Notes: generated by a model not told the origin, from the letters alone. DNA of 18,107 bases from Desulfovibrio sp. Dsv1 (GCA_000403945.1 APFI01000193.1:1-18107); one strand, 5' to 3'. Numbered from the stretch's first letter, positions 8,491-15,355 are shown. Numbers and translations: made by a program.

Positions 8491-9579
8491 TTATCTTGGT
8501 GAAACCGCAGATCCGCCTCTGACCGTTGTGATGATGGCTTGGGCTATTTCGTCGGCATCCAGAATCAGATTGGCGAGCTTTGCGTCCACCACGGCCTTGG
8601 GCATGCCGTAAACCACGCAAGATGCCTCATTTTGAGCAATGAGGCAACCGCCCTTTTCTTTAAGAATACGGGCCCCGTCGCAACCGTCAGAGCCCATGCC
8701 CGTGAGCATGACCCCCAAGGTGCGCCGCCCCATGCTGCGTCCCGCCGTTTCCATAAGCGCATTGACTGTGGGCTTGTACAGCGCGTCACGCGGTTCATCA
8801 GTCACGGCCACTTCGGGCAGAGGACCGCGCATACGCACGCCGATGTGCTTGCCGCCGGGACAGACATAAGCATGGCCGTTTTTGAATTTGTCGCCATCGA
8901 CCGCCTCGGAAACCGAAATCTTGCACACGCTGTCCAGACGCTTGGCAAACGGGCCGGTAAAGGTGGCCGGCATATGCTGGGCAATCAGAATGCAGGCCGG
9001 AAGATCGGCGGGCAAAGCGGAAAGCACCTTCTGCACCACCGGCGGCCCGCCGGTGGAAACGCCGATGACGACCAAGTCGCGCGGGCCGTGACAGGGGGTC
9101 TGCTCATAGTCCGCCGGCTGCGAAGGCTGGCTGCGGTGGACGAGCGGCTGCGCGATATGATTGATGCGGCGATATTTCAGCTTGATGATGTTTTTTTTAC
9201 GGGCAATGGCCTTGACCTTGCGGCGCAGTTCATCGCCGAAGCAGTCACGGTCGTTGCTCATGGTTTTAAGGATAAAATCCAGCGCGCCATATTCCATGGC
9301 TTTAAGCGTGCTTTCCGCACCGCTTTCCGTGAGTGAACTGACCATCAGCACCGGCATGGGATGTGTTTTCATGAGATTCTGAAGGGTAGCCAAACCGTCG
9401 AGGCGCGGCATTTCCACATCCAGGGTCATAACATCGGCATCCAGCTCCACGGCTTTTTTCAGGGCATCCTGCCCGTCACGCGCCATGCCGGCCACTTTAA
9501 TATCCGGATCCTGCTCCAAGAGAGAAACCAGGGCATGGCGCATGAAAGTTGAATCATCCACAACAAGGACACGGATCAT
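8491..9579 (-). CDS. cheB: Chemoreceptor methylesterase/deamidase CheB
   Basis: CheB removes methyl groups from chemoreceptors and is activated by phosphorylation from CheA. The protein has a receiver domain at about 1-120 (Asp8-Asp9, phospho-acceptor Asp54 in TLDVEMP, VSSLT switch, FILKT Lys), a basic linker, and the esterase domain with the catalytic triad Ser175 (VIGVSTGGP), His202 (AQHMP) and Asp298 (TGMGSDG). Length is 362 aa with the ATG at 9579; a GTG at 9591 would add four residues but sits directly on the GGAG ribosome-binding sequence, so the ATG is preferred although its spacing is long. It is first in the operon, with a promoter candidate directly upstream. All catalytic residues are intact. 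Confidence 0.96.
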   Translation of the reverse strand: MIRVLVVDDSTFMRHALVSLLEQDPDIKVAGMARDGQDALKKAVELDADVMTLDVEMPRLDGLATLQNLMKTHPMPVLMVSSLTESGAESTLKAMEYGALDFILKTMSNDRDCFGDELRRKVKAIARKKNIIKLKYRRINHIAQPLVHRSQPSQPADYEQTPCHGPRDLVVIGVSTGGPPVVQKVLSALPADLPACILIAQHMPATFTGPFAKRLDSVCKISVSEAVDGDKFKNGHAYVCPGGKHIGVRMRGPLPEVAVTDEPRDALYKPTVNALMETAGRSMGRRTLGVMLTGMGSDGCDGARILKEKGGCLIAQNEASCVVYGMPKAVVDAKLANLILDADEIAQAIITTVRGGSAVSPR

Positions 9580-9612
9580 AGAAATGCTCACTCCGGAATA
9601 AATTTTTCCGCT

Positions 9613-9641
9613 ATACTACGCTAGGCAAGATGATTTGACAA
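9613..9641 (-). promoter_or_regulatory. Candidate sigma70-type promoter of the che operon
   Basis: On the minus strand, TTGTCA (9636-9641; five of six consensus bases) and TAGTAT (9613-9618; four of six) are spaced 17 bp apart and lie just upstream of cheB. This is the best promoter match in the window for the seven-gene operon. Its -35 hexamer overlaps a TTGACA on the plus strand (9635-9640), so it may share regulatory DNA with the divergent tRNA gene. Confidence 0.55.
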
Positions 9642-9654
9642 ACAAAAAAAAGCC

Positions 9655-9683
9655 TTGCCAAATATACGCGGTTAGCATAAAAA
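9655..9683 (+). promoter_or_regulatory. Possible promoter of the tRNA-Pro gene
   Basis: TTGCCA (9655-9660) and TAAAAA (9678-9683) are 17 bp apart, which would start transcription about 6 bases before the tRNA. A perfect TTGACA at 9635-9640 lies further up but has no good -10 at normal spacing. Weak support. Confidence 0.3.
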
Positions 9684-9695
9684 TTTCTTTCTTAA

Positions 9696-9773
9696 CGGGA
9701 TGTGGCTCAGCTTGGCTAGAGCGCAGCGTTCGGGACGCTGAGGCCGCGCGTTCAAATCGCGCCATCCCGACCA
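9696..9773 (+). tRNA. tRNA-Pro (anticodon CGG) with encoded CCA
   Basis: A complete cloverleaf can be folded by hand: acceptor CGGGATG/CATCCCG (7 bp), D stem GCTC/GAGC, anticodon stem CAGCG/CGCTG around the loop TTCGGGA giving anticodon CGG (reads CCG, proline), T stem GCGCG/CGCGC with loop TTCAAAT, discriminator A and an encoded CCA. Length is 78 bases including CCA. It is the probable integration target of the element to its right, because an integrase begins 126 bp after it. The 3' half remains intact, as expected when the element restores the tRNA on insertion. Confidence 0.97.
9749..9773 (+). other. Probable left attachment site core (attL) in the tRNA 3' end
   Basis: tRNA-targeting tyrosine integrases usually recombine within the 3' part of the tRNA (T loop to CCA), and an integrase gene lies directly downstream. 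The exact core cannot be defined because its partner copy (attR) is not within the window. The boundaries given (T stem to CCA) are a conventional guess. Confidence 0.45.
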
Positions 9774-9782
9774 GGAAATTCA

Positions 9783-9818
9783 GGGGGTTACGCATAAGCG
9801 TAACCCCCTTTCCTTTTG
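9783..9818 (+). terminator. Rho-independent terminator after tRNA-Pro
   Basis: An 11-bp perfect stem (GGGGGTTACGC / GCGTAACCCCC) around an ATAA loop at 9783-9808 is followed by TTTCCTTTT. It ends the tRNA transcript and would insulate the integrase from it. Confidence 0.9.
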
Positions 9819-9821
9819 TGG

Positions 9822-9839
9822 TGCTAACAAATTGCTAAC
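9822..9839 (+). repeat. Direct repeat of TGCTAAC next to the attachment site
   Basis: TGCTAAC occurs at 9822-9828 and 9833-9839, 11 bp apart (about one helical turn), between the terminator and the integrase. The inverse form GTTAGCA is at 9671-9677 on the other side of the tRNA. Repeats phased by one turn beside an integrase are typical of arm-type integrase or excisionase sites; the role is inferred. Confidence 0.4.
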
Positions 9840-9898
9840 TTGGCGCGCGGATGCTACGGCTAATGACATCAACAAAGGTCAATCAAAGTGGGGTTGGC

Positions 9899-11050
9899 AT
9901 GCCGCAGAAGCGTATTCGCTCAAGCCGTTTTCCCGGCGTCTACTACAGGGATACAACCGATCCGCGCAGAAGGCATAATGGCCGCCCGGACAGGTGCTAT
10001 GACTTCTGCTACAGAATCGGGGTCAAACTGAAATGGGTGACTGTAGGCTGGATTTCAGAGGGATTCAGCGAACAAAAAGCCGCCAATATGAGACGCGAAC
10101 TGCTTGAGCGACTGGCACAGGGGGAGGAAGTTCTCACGGCCAAGCAGGCGGATATCACATTGGACATGCTGGCCGATGATTATTTTTCCTGGCTCAGGGA
10201 TGAAGGTAAGTACGCTGAGCAGGAAAGTCTGCGTTATAATGCCCACATCAGGGAAGAAATCGGGTTCTTGCCGTTGCGGATCCTGGCGCAGCAGGATTCG
10301 GACCATGTGCAGATATTGAAAAGGCAGCTTCTTGAACGCATGGCCCCTGCCTCTGCCAGGCGCATTCTAGGCGATTGCCGCGCCATGATAAACCGGGGAA
10401 TCAAAAAAGGACGATGGAGCGGTATCAATCCGTTCGGCAAGGAGCGGCTTGAAATGCCGCGGCTGCAGAACAAGGGCGAACGGTTTCTCTCCCGCGACGA
10501 AGCGAAATCGCTTCTTGCCGCCCTTGCGCGGCGCAGCCCGCAACTGCATGATATGGCGTGGCTGTCGCTGCGTACCGGCCTGCGCAGCACGGAAATTTTT
10601 CGTCTGACAGGGGCAGACGTGGACGAAGAGCACCTGACAATCTGGGTCACCGAAAAGGGCCGCAGCAGAGTGCCCATCCGTGTGGATGCGGATGTAATGC
10701 ACATGCTTCGGACCTACCGGAGCGAACCCCGTGACTATGTATTCAAAGCCCGGGGCTGCGGCAAGATAACGGCTATCAGCGATACGTTCGACAGGGCCTG
10801 CGTTGAAGTCGGCCTTATGCCGTCTCCGGGAGAACGCAAGGATATGGACACCCGGAAGAAGGTCTGGTTCCATACTCTACGCCACACCTTCGCATCTTGG
10901 CTGGCTCAATCCGGCAAGGTGACAATCCACGAGCTGCGGGAGATCATGCGGCATAAGTCGGTGGATATGACGGAACGCTACGCGCACTTGATCCCCGGAC
11001 AGGTACAGGAAAAAACGGCGCTGATCGGCACGATCTTGCGTGGCGACTGA
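9899..11050 (+). CDS. int: Tyrosine-family site-specific integrase
   Basis: Phage/island integrase of 383 aa that recombines attP with the host tRNA site. It has an N-terminal arm-type DNA-binding region (about 1-75, SSRFPGVYYRD and a Phe/Tyr-rich beta part), a SAM-like core-binding domain (about 90-185) and a catalytic domain with Arg229 (RTGLRSTEI), the beta Lys region at about 253, His325 and Arg328 (HTLRH), His352 (MRHKS) and nucleophile Tyr361 (ERYAHL). All catalytic positions are present, so it looks active. The ATG at 9899 is preferred (GTGGGG upstream) over an in-frame ATG at 9851 that would add 16 residues. It points away from the tRNA and converges on the phage operon. Confidence 0.95.
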   Translation: MPQKRIRSSRFPGVYYRDTTDPRRRHNGRPDRCYDFCYRIGVKLKWVTVGWISEGFSEQKAANMRRELLERLAQGEEVLTAKQADITLDMLADDYFSWLRDEGKYAEQESLRYNAHIREEIGFLPLRILAQQDSDHVQILKRQLLERMAPASARRILGDCRAMINRGIKKGRWSGINPFGKERLEMPRLQNKGERFLSRDEAKSLLAALARRSPQLHDMAWLSLRTGLRSTEIFRLTGADVDEEHLTIWVTEKGRSRVPIRVDADVMHMLRTYRSEPRDYVFKARGCGKITAISDTFDRACVEVGLMPSPGERKDMDTRKKVWFHTLRHTFASWLAQSGKVTIHELREIMRHKSVDMTERYAHLIPGQVQEKTALIGTILRGD

Positions 11051-11051
11051 A

Positions 11052-11082
11052 AAACCGCCCCTCCTTTTGGGGGAGGCGGTTT
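11052..11082. terminator. Bidirectional terminator between int and the phage operon
   Basis: An 8-bp stem AAACCGCC / GGCGGTTT with a further partly paired C-rich/G-rich top lies between two convergent genes. Runs of T follow on both strands, more clearly on the minus strand. It starts 2 bp after the int stop and ends 3 bp before the stop of the minus-strand gene. Confidence 0.8.
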
Positions 11083-11085
11083 CCA

Positions 11086-11307
11086 TCATGCCGTTTGGAC
11101 AGCCTGCTTTGCTTCCCACTCTCTGACAGCTTCGGGAAGATAGGCGGGCCTGCGCCCCAGCTTGAGATAGGCAGGCCCTTTCTTCAGGCTACGCCATTTC
11201 TGCCATGTCGTTTTCGGAATGCCGGTGATGCGCACAAGGTCATCGGTGAACAGGTACTTGCGGCCAGCCGGAGGGGTGTAATCTCTGATTTCTAATGATT
11301 GGTCCAT
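11086..11307 (-). CDS. AlpA/MerR-like helix-turn-helix protein, candidate excisionase
   Basis: A 73-aa basic protein with a winged helix-turn-helix of the AlpA/HTH_17 type: YLFTDDLVRITGIPKTTWQKW, a KKGP turn, then LGRRPAYLPEAVREW. Such proteins bind DNA near integrase genes and act as excisionases (recombination directionality factors) or as regulators of the integrase. Its place next to int, convergent with it, fits that role, but no binding site is proven. The ATG at 11307 is chosen because GGAGAG lies just upstream; the frame continues further up without a start signal. It is the last gene of the phage operon. Confidence 0.8.
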   Translation of the reverse strand: MDQSLEIRDYTPPAGRKYLFTDDLVRITGIPKTTWQKWRSLKKGPAYLKLGRRPAYLPEAVREWEAKQAVQTA

Positions 11308-11336
11308 ATTTCTCTCCGTTTTTTGTCTTACGGCGT

Positions 11337-11813
11337 CTACGCCGCCTCCTCGTAAATCGCTGTGCCGTCCTCGTCCATGCCCGGTTCCAGCTCCCTCAAT
11401 TTTTCGGCTAGCGTGTTGACCGTCTGGCGCAGATAGCGCCATTGCGGCGCGTGGGCATAGATCGGACAGGTGTTGCAGGCGTCCTCAATAAAAGTGAGGG
11501 CCGCCCAGATCAGAGCGGCCCAGCGCCGGAAGCGTGCTTCGTCCGGCATATCCTCGGTGATCATGTACCGCCCGAGGATATCAAAGCGTTGCCCGATGTC
11601 CCGCTTCGCTCCGGCGGATAGCTTTTTGGAGCGTGTTTGCTGGGCGCAGGCCTCGACCCACCGGCTGATCTTGTCCAGTTGTCGCTTGAGGGCCGTGCCG
11701 CAGTCGGCCGCCGGGCGAAAGACTTCGAGGCATGCCTGGATGGCTGTTAAGGCCAGCACGCAGCGCGTGTGCTGGACGCCGGGGTTGGGGTAGTGTTCGG
11801 GAGAGAATTTCAT
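11337..11813 (-). CDS. Phage protein of unknown function (158 aa)
   Basis: Not recognised. A mostly helical 158-aa protein, starting MKFSPEHYPNPG, with four Cys and several Trp/aromatic helices (RRWAALIWAALTFIEDAC), ending in an acidic tail (MDEDGTAIYEEAA). No signal peptide or clear membrane segment. The start is well supported: GAGGTG is placed before ATG, and the stop codon of the upstream methyltransferase lies within this ribosome-binding site, so the two are translationally coupled. Position between a DNA methyltransferase and an excisionase candidate suggests an early-region accessory gene. Confidence 0.75.
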   Translation of the reverse strand: MKFSPEHYPNPGVQHTRCVLALTAIQACLEVFRPAADCGTALKRQLDKISRWVEACAQQTRSKKLSAGAKRDIGQRFDILGRYMITEDMPDEARFRRWAALIWAALTFIEDACNTCPIYAHAPQWRYLRQTVNTLAEKLRELEPGMDEDGTAIYEEAA

Positions 11814-11815
11814 GT

Positions 11816-12307
11816 TCACCTCAAAAGGATGCACCTGCCTTCCAGCAGGCCTTTTGCGCTTGCCAACCGGATCTTGTCGGTATCGGTTCCGGAGTATGAC
11901 ACCAGACAACTTGGCGCATTGGCCGTGCCGCCGCGTTCACCGGACACCGTGCAAAAACGCAGGCGCCCACGGAAGAAAAACACCGAGTGCGCCTTCTCCC
12001 AAATCTCGTCATGGAATCCCCGCGTCTCCGTGCGCGCGAATATCAGCGCGATGCCGCTGCCATGTTCGGCCAGCCGGGCAAGCCAGCGGAACGTCTCACG
12101 TCCGTAGGGCGGATTGAGCCAGACGCGGCCCGTCCAGGGCTGCGCCATGCCGTCGTCTGTTTTGGTGTAGTGCCGGGTGGCCATATCCCACGGTCGGACG
12201 ATGGGGGCGGATGGATCAAGGTCGAACGGACCAAGCGCGGCCAGAATTTCCGGTGGCGTGAGCCATTCGTCGGAACTTGTCGTGTTGATATTAAAATTTC
12301 GTGCCAT
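11816..12307 (-). CDS. Phage N6-adenine DNA methyltransferase (Dam-like)
   Basis: A compact 163-aa methyltransferase of the phage DNA N-6-adenine family. Seen: DEWLTPPE (13-20) at the N terminus, the FDLDPSA SAM-related motif (28-34) and the catalytic NPPY (65-68), followed by an IFARTET strand. The family methylates adenine in phage DNA, commonly to avoid host restriction or to mark replication. No restriction enzyme gene is near, so it is a solitary methylase. The ATG at 12307 gives the usual family start (a TTG at 12355 would add 16 residues with no ribosome-binding site). A GGA lies very near the ATG, so initiation looks weak. A 7-bp hairpin lies just upstream. Confidence 0.88.
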   Translation of the reverse strand: MARNFNINTTSSDEWLTPPEILAALGPFDLDPSAPIVRPWDMATRHYTKTDDGMAQPWTGRVWLNPPYGRETFRWLARLAEHGSGIALIFARTETRGFHDEIWEKAHSVFFFRGRLRFCTVSGERGGTANAPSCLVSYSGTDTDKIRLASAKGLLEGRCILLR

Positions 12308-12460
12308 TTCCGTGATTTTAGCCGGGCTACAACGCCGCCCGGCGGGGCTGCTCAATACAGGAGGTTAAGGACGCTAGTCGGACGCCCCGCCGTTGCACCA
12401 AACCCCGGCTAGAGCCTCGCCGAAGCCTCCACGGACACGGGAGCAAGGATGAGGGGGGTT
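12308..12460. other. Intergenic gap with a small hairpin upstream of the methyltransferase
   Basis: This 153-bp gap is the longest within the phage operon. It contains a GCCGGGC / GCCCGGC stem (12321-12327 with 12337-12343) that lies 13 bases upstream of the methyltransferase ATG. No T-run follows, so it is more likely an RNA or operator structure than a terminator. No gene or convincing promoter is seen. Confidence 0.4.
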
Positions 12461-12958
12461 TCAGCGCACTTGCAGGCTGTACGACTTCCGCAACTCGCAA
12501 CCGGGAATGACCTGTCCGGCCTTGAGGGCTTCCCTGATAACCGTCTTGTCAGGCTCAACCGATTCCTTTCGACGCAGATATGTTTCCGGCAGTGCGTTCA
12601 CATCCGTTGGCACGGTCACGGTATCGCTTTCACGGACGCTGAGGGTATAGACATTGCCCTGTATCTTGCGAAGGCCATTGCGTTGCATGATATCCAGATA
12701 TTTCGCCTTGAGCCAGGAAATACGCGCTTCCGCTGTCCTGCTCCTGCCGGCAAGACGTTGTGCCTCCTTCCTGCAGGCATCCGCCGTGGCGGACTGGACG
12801 CGAAGAAACTGCCCAAAGGCATCAACCTTGCTGGCTTCCTGCTTCCCCAGCTCGTCAAGATATGTGTCCATTGCCGCACGCTGTTCATCGGTGAGTTCAT
12901 CGTCCGGAATGGAGAGCATTCCGGCGATCTCTTCCTGAATGGCTTCAAATGAAGGCAT
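12461..12958 (-). CDS. Siphovirus Gp157-family protein
   Basis: A 165-aa protein that matches the pattern of the phage Gp157 family: an N-terminal acidic helix (FEAIQEEIAGML), a long helical central part (KQEASKVDAFGQFLRVQSA, KEAQRLAGR, RISWLKAKYLDIMQ), then a beta-rich end (GNVYTLSVRESDTV, VIPGCELRKSYSLQVR). Members are found in early regions of siphoviruses, usually beside annealing proteins or exonucleases as here, and were linked to phage resistance in Streptococcus when over-expressed; the molecular role is not settled. The ATG at 12958 has an excellent ribosome-binding site (GGGAGGGAAC). Confidence 0.85.
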   Translation of the reverse strand: MPSFEAIQEEIAGMLSIPDDELTDEQRAAMDTYLDELGKQEASKVDAFGQFLRVQSATADACRKEAQRLAGRSRTAEARISWLKAKYLDIMQRNGLRKIQGNVYTLSVRESDTVTVPTDVNALPETYLRRKESVEPDKTVIREALKAGQVIPGCELRKSYSLQVR

Positions 12959-12988
12959 GTTCCCTCCCAATCACTGTTCCACGACGCA

Positions 12989-13126
12989 TCATTGCTCCCG
13001 CCCCTTGCCGAATATCTCCACGACCAGACCGGAGGGGCACCACGCGCGCAGGTTGTCCAGCACTTCGGCCATGCTGCCTTCAAGAACGATGCGTCGGCCC
13101 TCGTGAAAAATGATCATTGTCACCAT
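12989..13126 (-). CDS. Small 45-aa phage protein, copy 1 of a paralogous pair
   Basis: A short protein, MVTMIIFHEGRRIVLEGS to GKGREQ, not recognised. It has a beta-hairpin-like start (MIIFHEGRRIVLEG) followed by a helix (SMAEVLDNLRAW) and a second strand (GLVVEIF). It is supported by the ribosome-binding sequence GGGAGG before ATG and, more strongly, by a second copy at 16734-16871 with 34 of 45 residues identical. It follows the small Gly-repeat gene after 19 bp and precedes the Gp157 gene after 30 bp. A longer upstream frame would run through the Gly-repeat DNA and is not a likely start. Confidence 0.8.
   Translation of the reverse strand: MVTMIIFHEGRRIVLEGSMAEVLDNLRAWCPSGLVVEIFGKGREQ
13061..13105. 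repeat. 45-bp direct repeat, copy 1
   Basis: Identical over 45 of 45 bases to 16806-16850. It lies in the middle of the 45-aa gene; both flanks diverge, including at silent positions. The two copies flank the DUF1351, annealing-protein, exonuclease and zinc-ribbon genes. Confidence 0.9.
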
Positions 13127-13145
13127 GTGGCAACCTCCCGGGCTT

Positions 13146-13247
13146 TTAGCCGTTGCCGTGGCCGTAGCCGTCACCATGGCCGCGACCGTCGCCGTAGCCG
13201 TCGCCGTCGCCGGAGCCGGAGCCGGAGAAATTAATCAGCCTGGACAA
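13146..13247 (-). CDS. Short Gly-X dipeptide-repeat protein (33 aa), TTG start
   Basis: A tiny protein starting MSRLINFSGSGSGDGDGYGD and ending in GYGHGNG. From about residue 9 every second residue is Gly, alternating with Asp, Tyr, His, Asn, Arg or Ser. The TTG start is chosen because GGAGG lies six bases upstream; an in-frame ATG at 13277 would add ten residues but has poor spacing. The N terminus (M-x-R-x-I-N/D) and the repeat match the 105-aa protein at 17363-17680 in the same reading frame, which supports both. Function unknown; the repeat DNA is open in all frames, so protein evidence would be welcome. Confidence 0.6.
   Translation of the reverse strand: MSRLINFSGSGSGDGDGYGDGRGHGDGYGHGNG
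13149..13228. repeat. Short hexanucleotide array (GCCGTN-type)
   Basis: On the plus strand units of GCCGTC, GCCGTA, GCCGTG and GCCGGA follow one another with few interruptions, the same unit as the long array at 17366-17650. It encodes the Gly-X repeat of the 33-aa protein on the minus strand. Confidence 0.8.
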
Positions 13248-13289
13248 TGGGGGCCTCCATGATACTCTTTTTCGCATCACCCTTAGTTG

Positions 13290-13328
13290 CTTGAAAAATT
13301 TTTGCCAGCCTATTCTGGCCGGGCTGGC
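13290..13328 (-). terminator. Terminator-like hairpin after the DUF1351 gene
   Basis: Stem GCCAGCC / GGCTGGC (13304-13310 with 13322-13328) on the minus strand is followed by AAAAATTTTT. It lies downstream of the DUF1351 stop and upstream of the small Gly-repeat gene. A convincing new promoter is absent, so it may attenuate and not fully stop the transcript. Confidence 0.5.
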
Positions 13329-13356
13329 GCGGGTTGAGGATAAGAAGGGAGGGGAT

Positions 13357-14271
13357 TTATCTGCGCCGCACGCCGAACGACGTACAGAGCTTCTTGAGCT
13401 GCTCCAGGACGAAACTGACGGCCTCCTCATTGGCCGGGGCGTATGTCAGGATGATGGACAGGGCCTTATCCGGAGCGGCGGCATCAGCGGCGGTCCGGGC
13501 ATGGGGGGCGGACATTTCCTGCCGTTGCGGCTGGGGAATGGCTTGCACGCGTCCCTTCTGGGACTCCAGTCGCGCGGCGTCCGTGATGCTTCGGCACACG
13601 TCAGAGAGCGGCGTTTCCAGATCCATATTGCCGGGCGTCATGAAGCGGGCCACGGCCAGACTGACGCCGTACTCGGCATTGGCCGCCTTGACGCCCTGCT
13701 CAATGGCCGCCGCCCGCTCCTGCCGGGCCTGCTCGGACTGACGTTGCAGGGCCTCGGTTTCAATACGCTGGACAATGATGTCCCTGATGGCTTCGCGCAC
13801 GGACTTGAGCGAAGTGGATTTGTTCAGCCATTTGTCCTGCACGGGAATGGGGAAAGCCCGCACCCGGCCTGCATGGGCGTCAAGCTCCTCATCAATGATG
13901 CCTTTGACCACTTCGCGCTTGGTGTCGCGCTCCTTTTCTTCAAAGGCCCTCACCTGTTCGCCAAGGGCGCGGTAGGCGCCATCGAAGATGTCGCAGACCT
14001 TTTTGATCTGGGCCTCAAAGTCCTTGATGGGGGCCGTGAGAATTTTGACTGTTTCCTTGCGGGCGTTGTCCACGCGAATTCTGGCCGCATTGAGTTCGGC
14101 CATGTCTTTTTTGACGTCCTTGACCTGATCTTCGGACACCACAAGACCGGCATACTTTTCGGTCATAGCCGTGGCCCAGGCCGTGAGTCCTTCAAAGTCG
14201 AAGCTCACGGCGGGCAGGCTGGTTTGCAGCTTCAGGGCCGGGTCAATGGTGGCGCTGATTTGCTGGCTCAT
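13357..14271 (-). CDS. DUF1351-family phage protein
   Basis: A 304-aa protein of the DUF1351 family, found in early phage regions next to recombination genes. Most of it is predicted as long charged helices (VSEDQVKDVKKDMAELNAAR, KDFEAQIKKVCDIFDG, RAFEEKERDTKREVVKGIIDEE), so coiled coil is probable, followed by a C-terminal part after about 235 with Ala-rich linker and a helical end (NEEAVSFVLEQLKKLC). No catalytic motif is seen. It overlaps the annealing-protein gene by ATGA and has GGAGGTGAACAG ahead of the ATG, so both are translationally coupled and may work together. The family assignment rests on pattern memory; the function of the family is not established. Confidence 0.8.
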   Translation of the reverse strand: MSQQISATIDPALKLQTSLPAVSFDFEGLTAWATAMTEKYAGLVVSEDQVKDVKKDMAELNAARIRVDNARKETVKILTAPIKDFEAQIKKVCDIFDGAYRALGEQVRAFEEKERDTKREVVKGIIDEELDAHAGRVRAFPIPVQDKWLNKSTSLKSVREAIRDIIVQRIETEALQRQSEQARQERAAAIEQGVKAANAEYGVSLAVARFMTPGNMDLETPLSDVCRSITDAARLESQKGRVQAIPQPQRQEMSAPHARTAADAAAPDKALSIILTYAPANEEAVSFVLEQLKKLCTSFGVRRR

Positions 14272-15344
14272 TGCTGTTCACCTCCGCCCCATTCGGGGCA
14301 CTTGGAGCGGCGCGCGCAGGCTTCGCAGTCGCCTTCGGTCACCATGCGGCCCTTGTCGAGGCTGCATTCAAAGGGTTCGTTGGCGTCGCCGTAGCTTTCC
14401 GGCTGGGCCTGTGCGGGTTGAGCGGGCGCGGATTGTTCCGAGGGAGCAGGAGTGGAGGCGGACTCTGGAGCGGGTGCTGCGCTTGGCGTGGAACAGGCGT
14501 CAGATTGGGCCACGGTCGTTGGGTTCGGTGCGGCCTGTTCAATGTTGAACCAATCCTTGGGGGCGCTCATGCCATCCTTGATGGAAGCGTAGATTTTGCG
14601 GAAGGCAATGATTTGAGCAGGCTGGATCGCGTCGATGCGGTGGCCGAGGCGCTTTTCCACCGCCTCACGGGGGATGCCCATATCCGCGAACGCCTGCACC
14701 AGCTTGGCAGCGGCTTCGGCCACATTGCCCACGTTGGCTTTCATGGTTTTTTCGCATTCGGCCACGGCGTCTTCCATGATGTCGCCGGGGATGATTTCCA
14801 GAATGGCGGCGCGGACGCGACGCTGGGCCTGACTTGCCATCAGCTCGTAAATGTCGCGTTCATCGATGAGGTCATAGCCGCCCTTTTTGGTGTCGCGGCG
14901 GTGACGGACGGAAAACTGGCGCACGGCCTTGGTATTGGTTTCCAGATCCCAGGCAAAGGCTTCGCATTCGCTTTCGCCGGTGCGGCGGGAGAGTTCGCGG
15001 AAGCCGTAGTTCATGTTGCCCCAGGCGCGGGCGGCGGCTTCGGCAAGGCGGATGGACGGGCCGGAAACGGCAGTGCCGCCACGGGTGTACTGGTACAGCG
15101 CGCCGGAGGCCAGGTTGACGCGCTGGCAGGCTTGCAGCAGCCGGTCACGGGCGCGGAGTTCATTGCGCGGGCGGGATGCGGCGATAACCAGAGCGGCCTG
15201 GACTTCGGCCACGGCGCGGGCCTGATCCGTGGCAAGGATGCCGTCGGCGGCCGGGGCCTGAGGCTGGAAGAATCCTGCGCCCTGCTCGGCCCGGGGGATG
15301 CCGGTATGCACGGGCACGTTGGCATATTCATGGGTCTGTGACAT
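14268..15344 (-). CDS. Probable phage single-strand annealing protein (RecT-like role) with C-terminal Cys cluster
   Basis: A 358-aa protein. The N-terminal half has the pattern LASGALYQYTRGGTAVSGPSI, then RLAEAAARAWGN, AFAWDLETNTKAVRQF and QAQRRVRAAILEIIP, which is common in phage proteins located beside RecB-like exonucleases; I read it as a RecT/Red-beta-type annealase by context and general pattern, not by a proven match. Residues about 271-320 are an Ala/Pro/Ser linker. The end carries four Cys (327, 340, 343, 349; C-x12-C-x2-C-x5-C) that could bind zinc. Start ATG at 15344 has GTGAGG upstream and follows the exonuclease stop after 11 bp; an upstream frame of 33 codons lies inside the exonuclease gene and is rejected. 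Confidence 0.75.
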   Translation of the reverse strand: MSQTHEYANVPVHTGIPRAEQGAGFFQPQAPAADGILATDQARAVAEVQAALVIAASRPRNELRARDRLLQACQRVNLASGALYQYTRGGTAVSGPSIRLAEAAARAWGNMNYGFRELSRRTGESECEAFAWDLETNTKAVRQFSVRHRRDTKKGGYDLIDERDIYELMASQAQRRVRAAILEIIPGDIMEDAVAECEKTMKANVGNVAEAAAKLVQAFADMGIPREAVEKRLGHRIDAIQPAQIIAFRKIYASIKDGMSAPKDWFNIEQAAPNPTTVAQSDACSTPSAAPAPESASTPAPSEQSAPAQPAQAQPESYGDANEPFECSLDKGRMVTEGDCEACARRSKCPEWGGGEQQ

Positions 15345-15355
15345 GGGGAACCTCA

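Noticed and set aside
9635..9838. Plus-strand frame across the tRNA
   Set aside because: It covers the tRNA and its terminator and has no protein features.
13291..14394. Plus-strand frame of 367 codons opposite the DUF1351 gene
   Set aside because: Antisense shadow with His/Gly/Leu-rich composition and no domain; the minus-strand gene has a ribosome-binding site and coupled neighbours.
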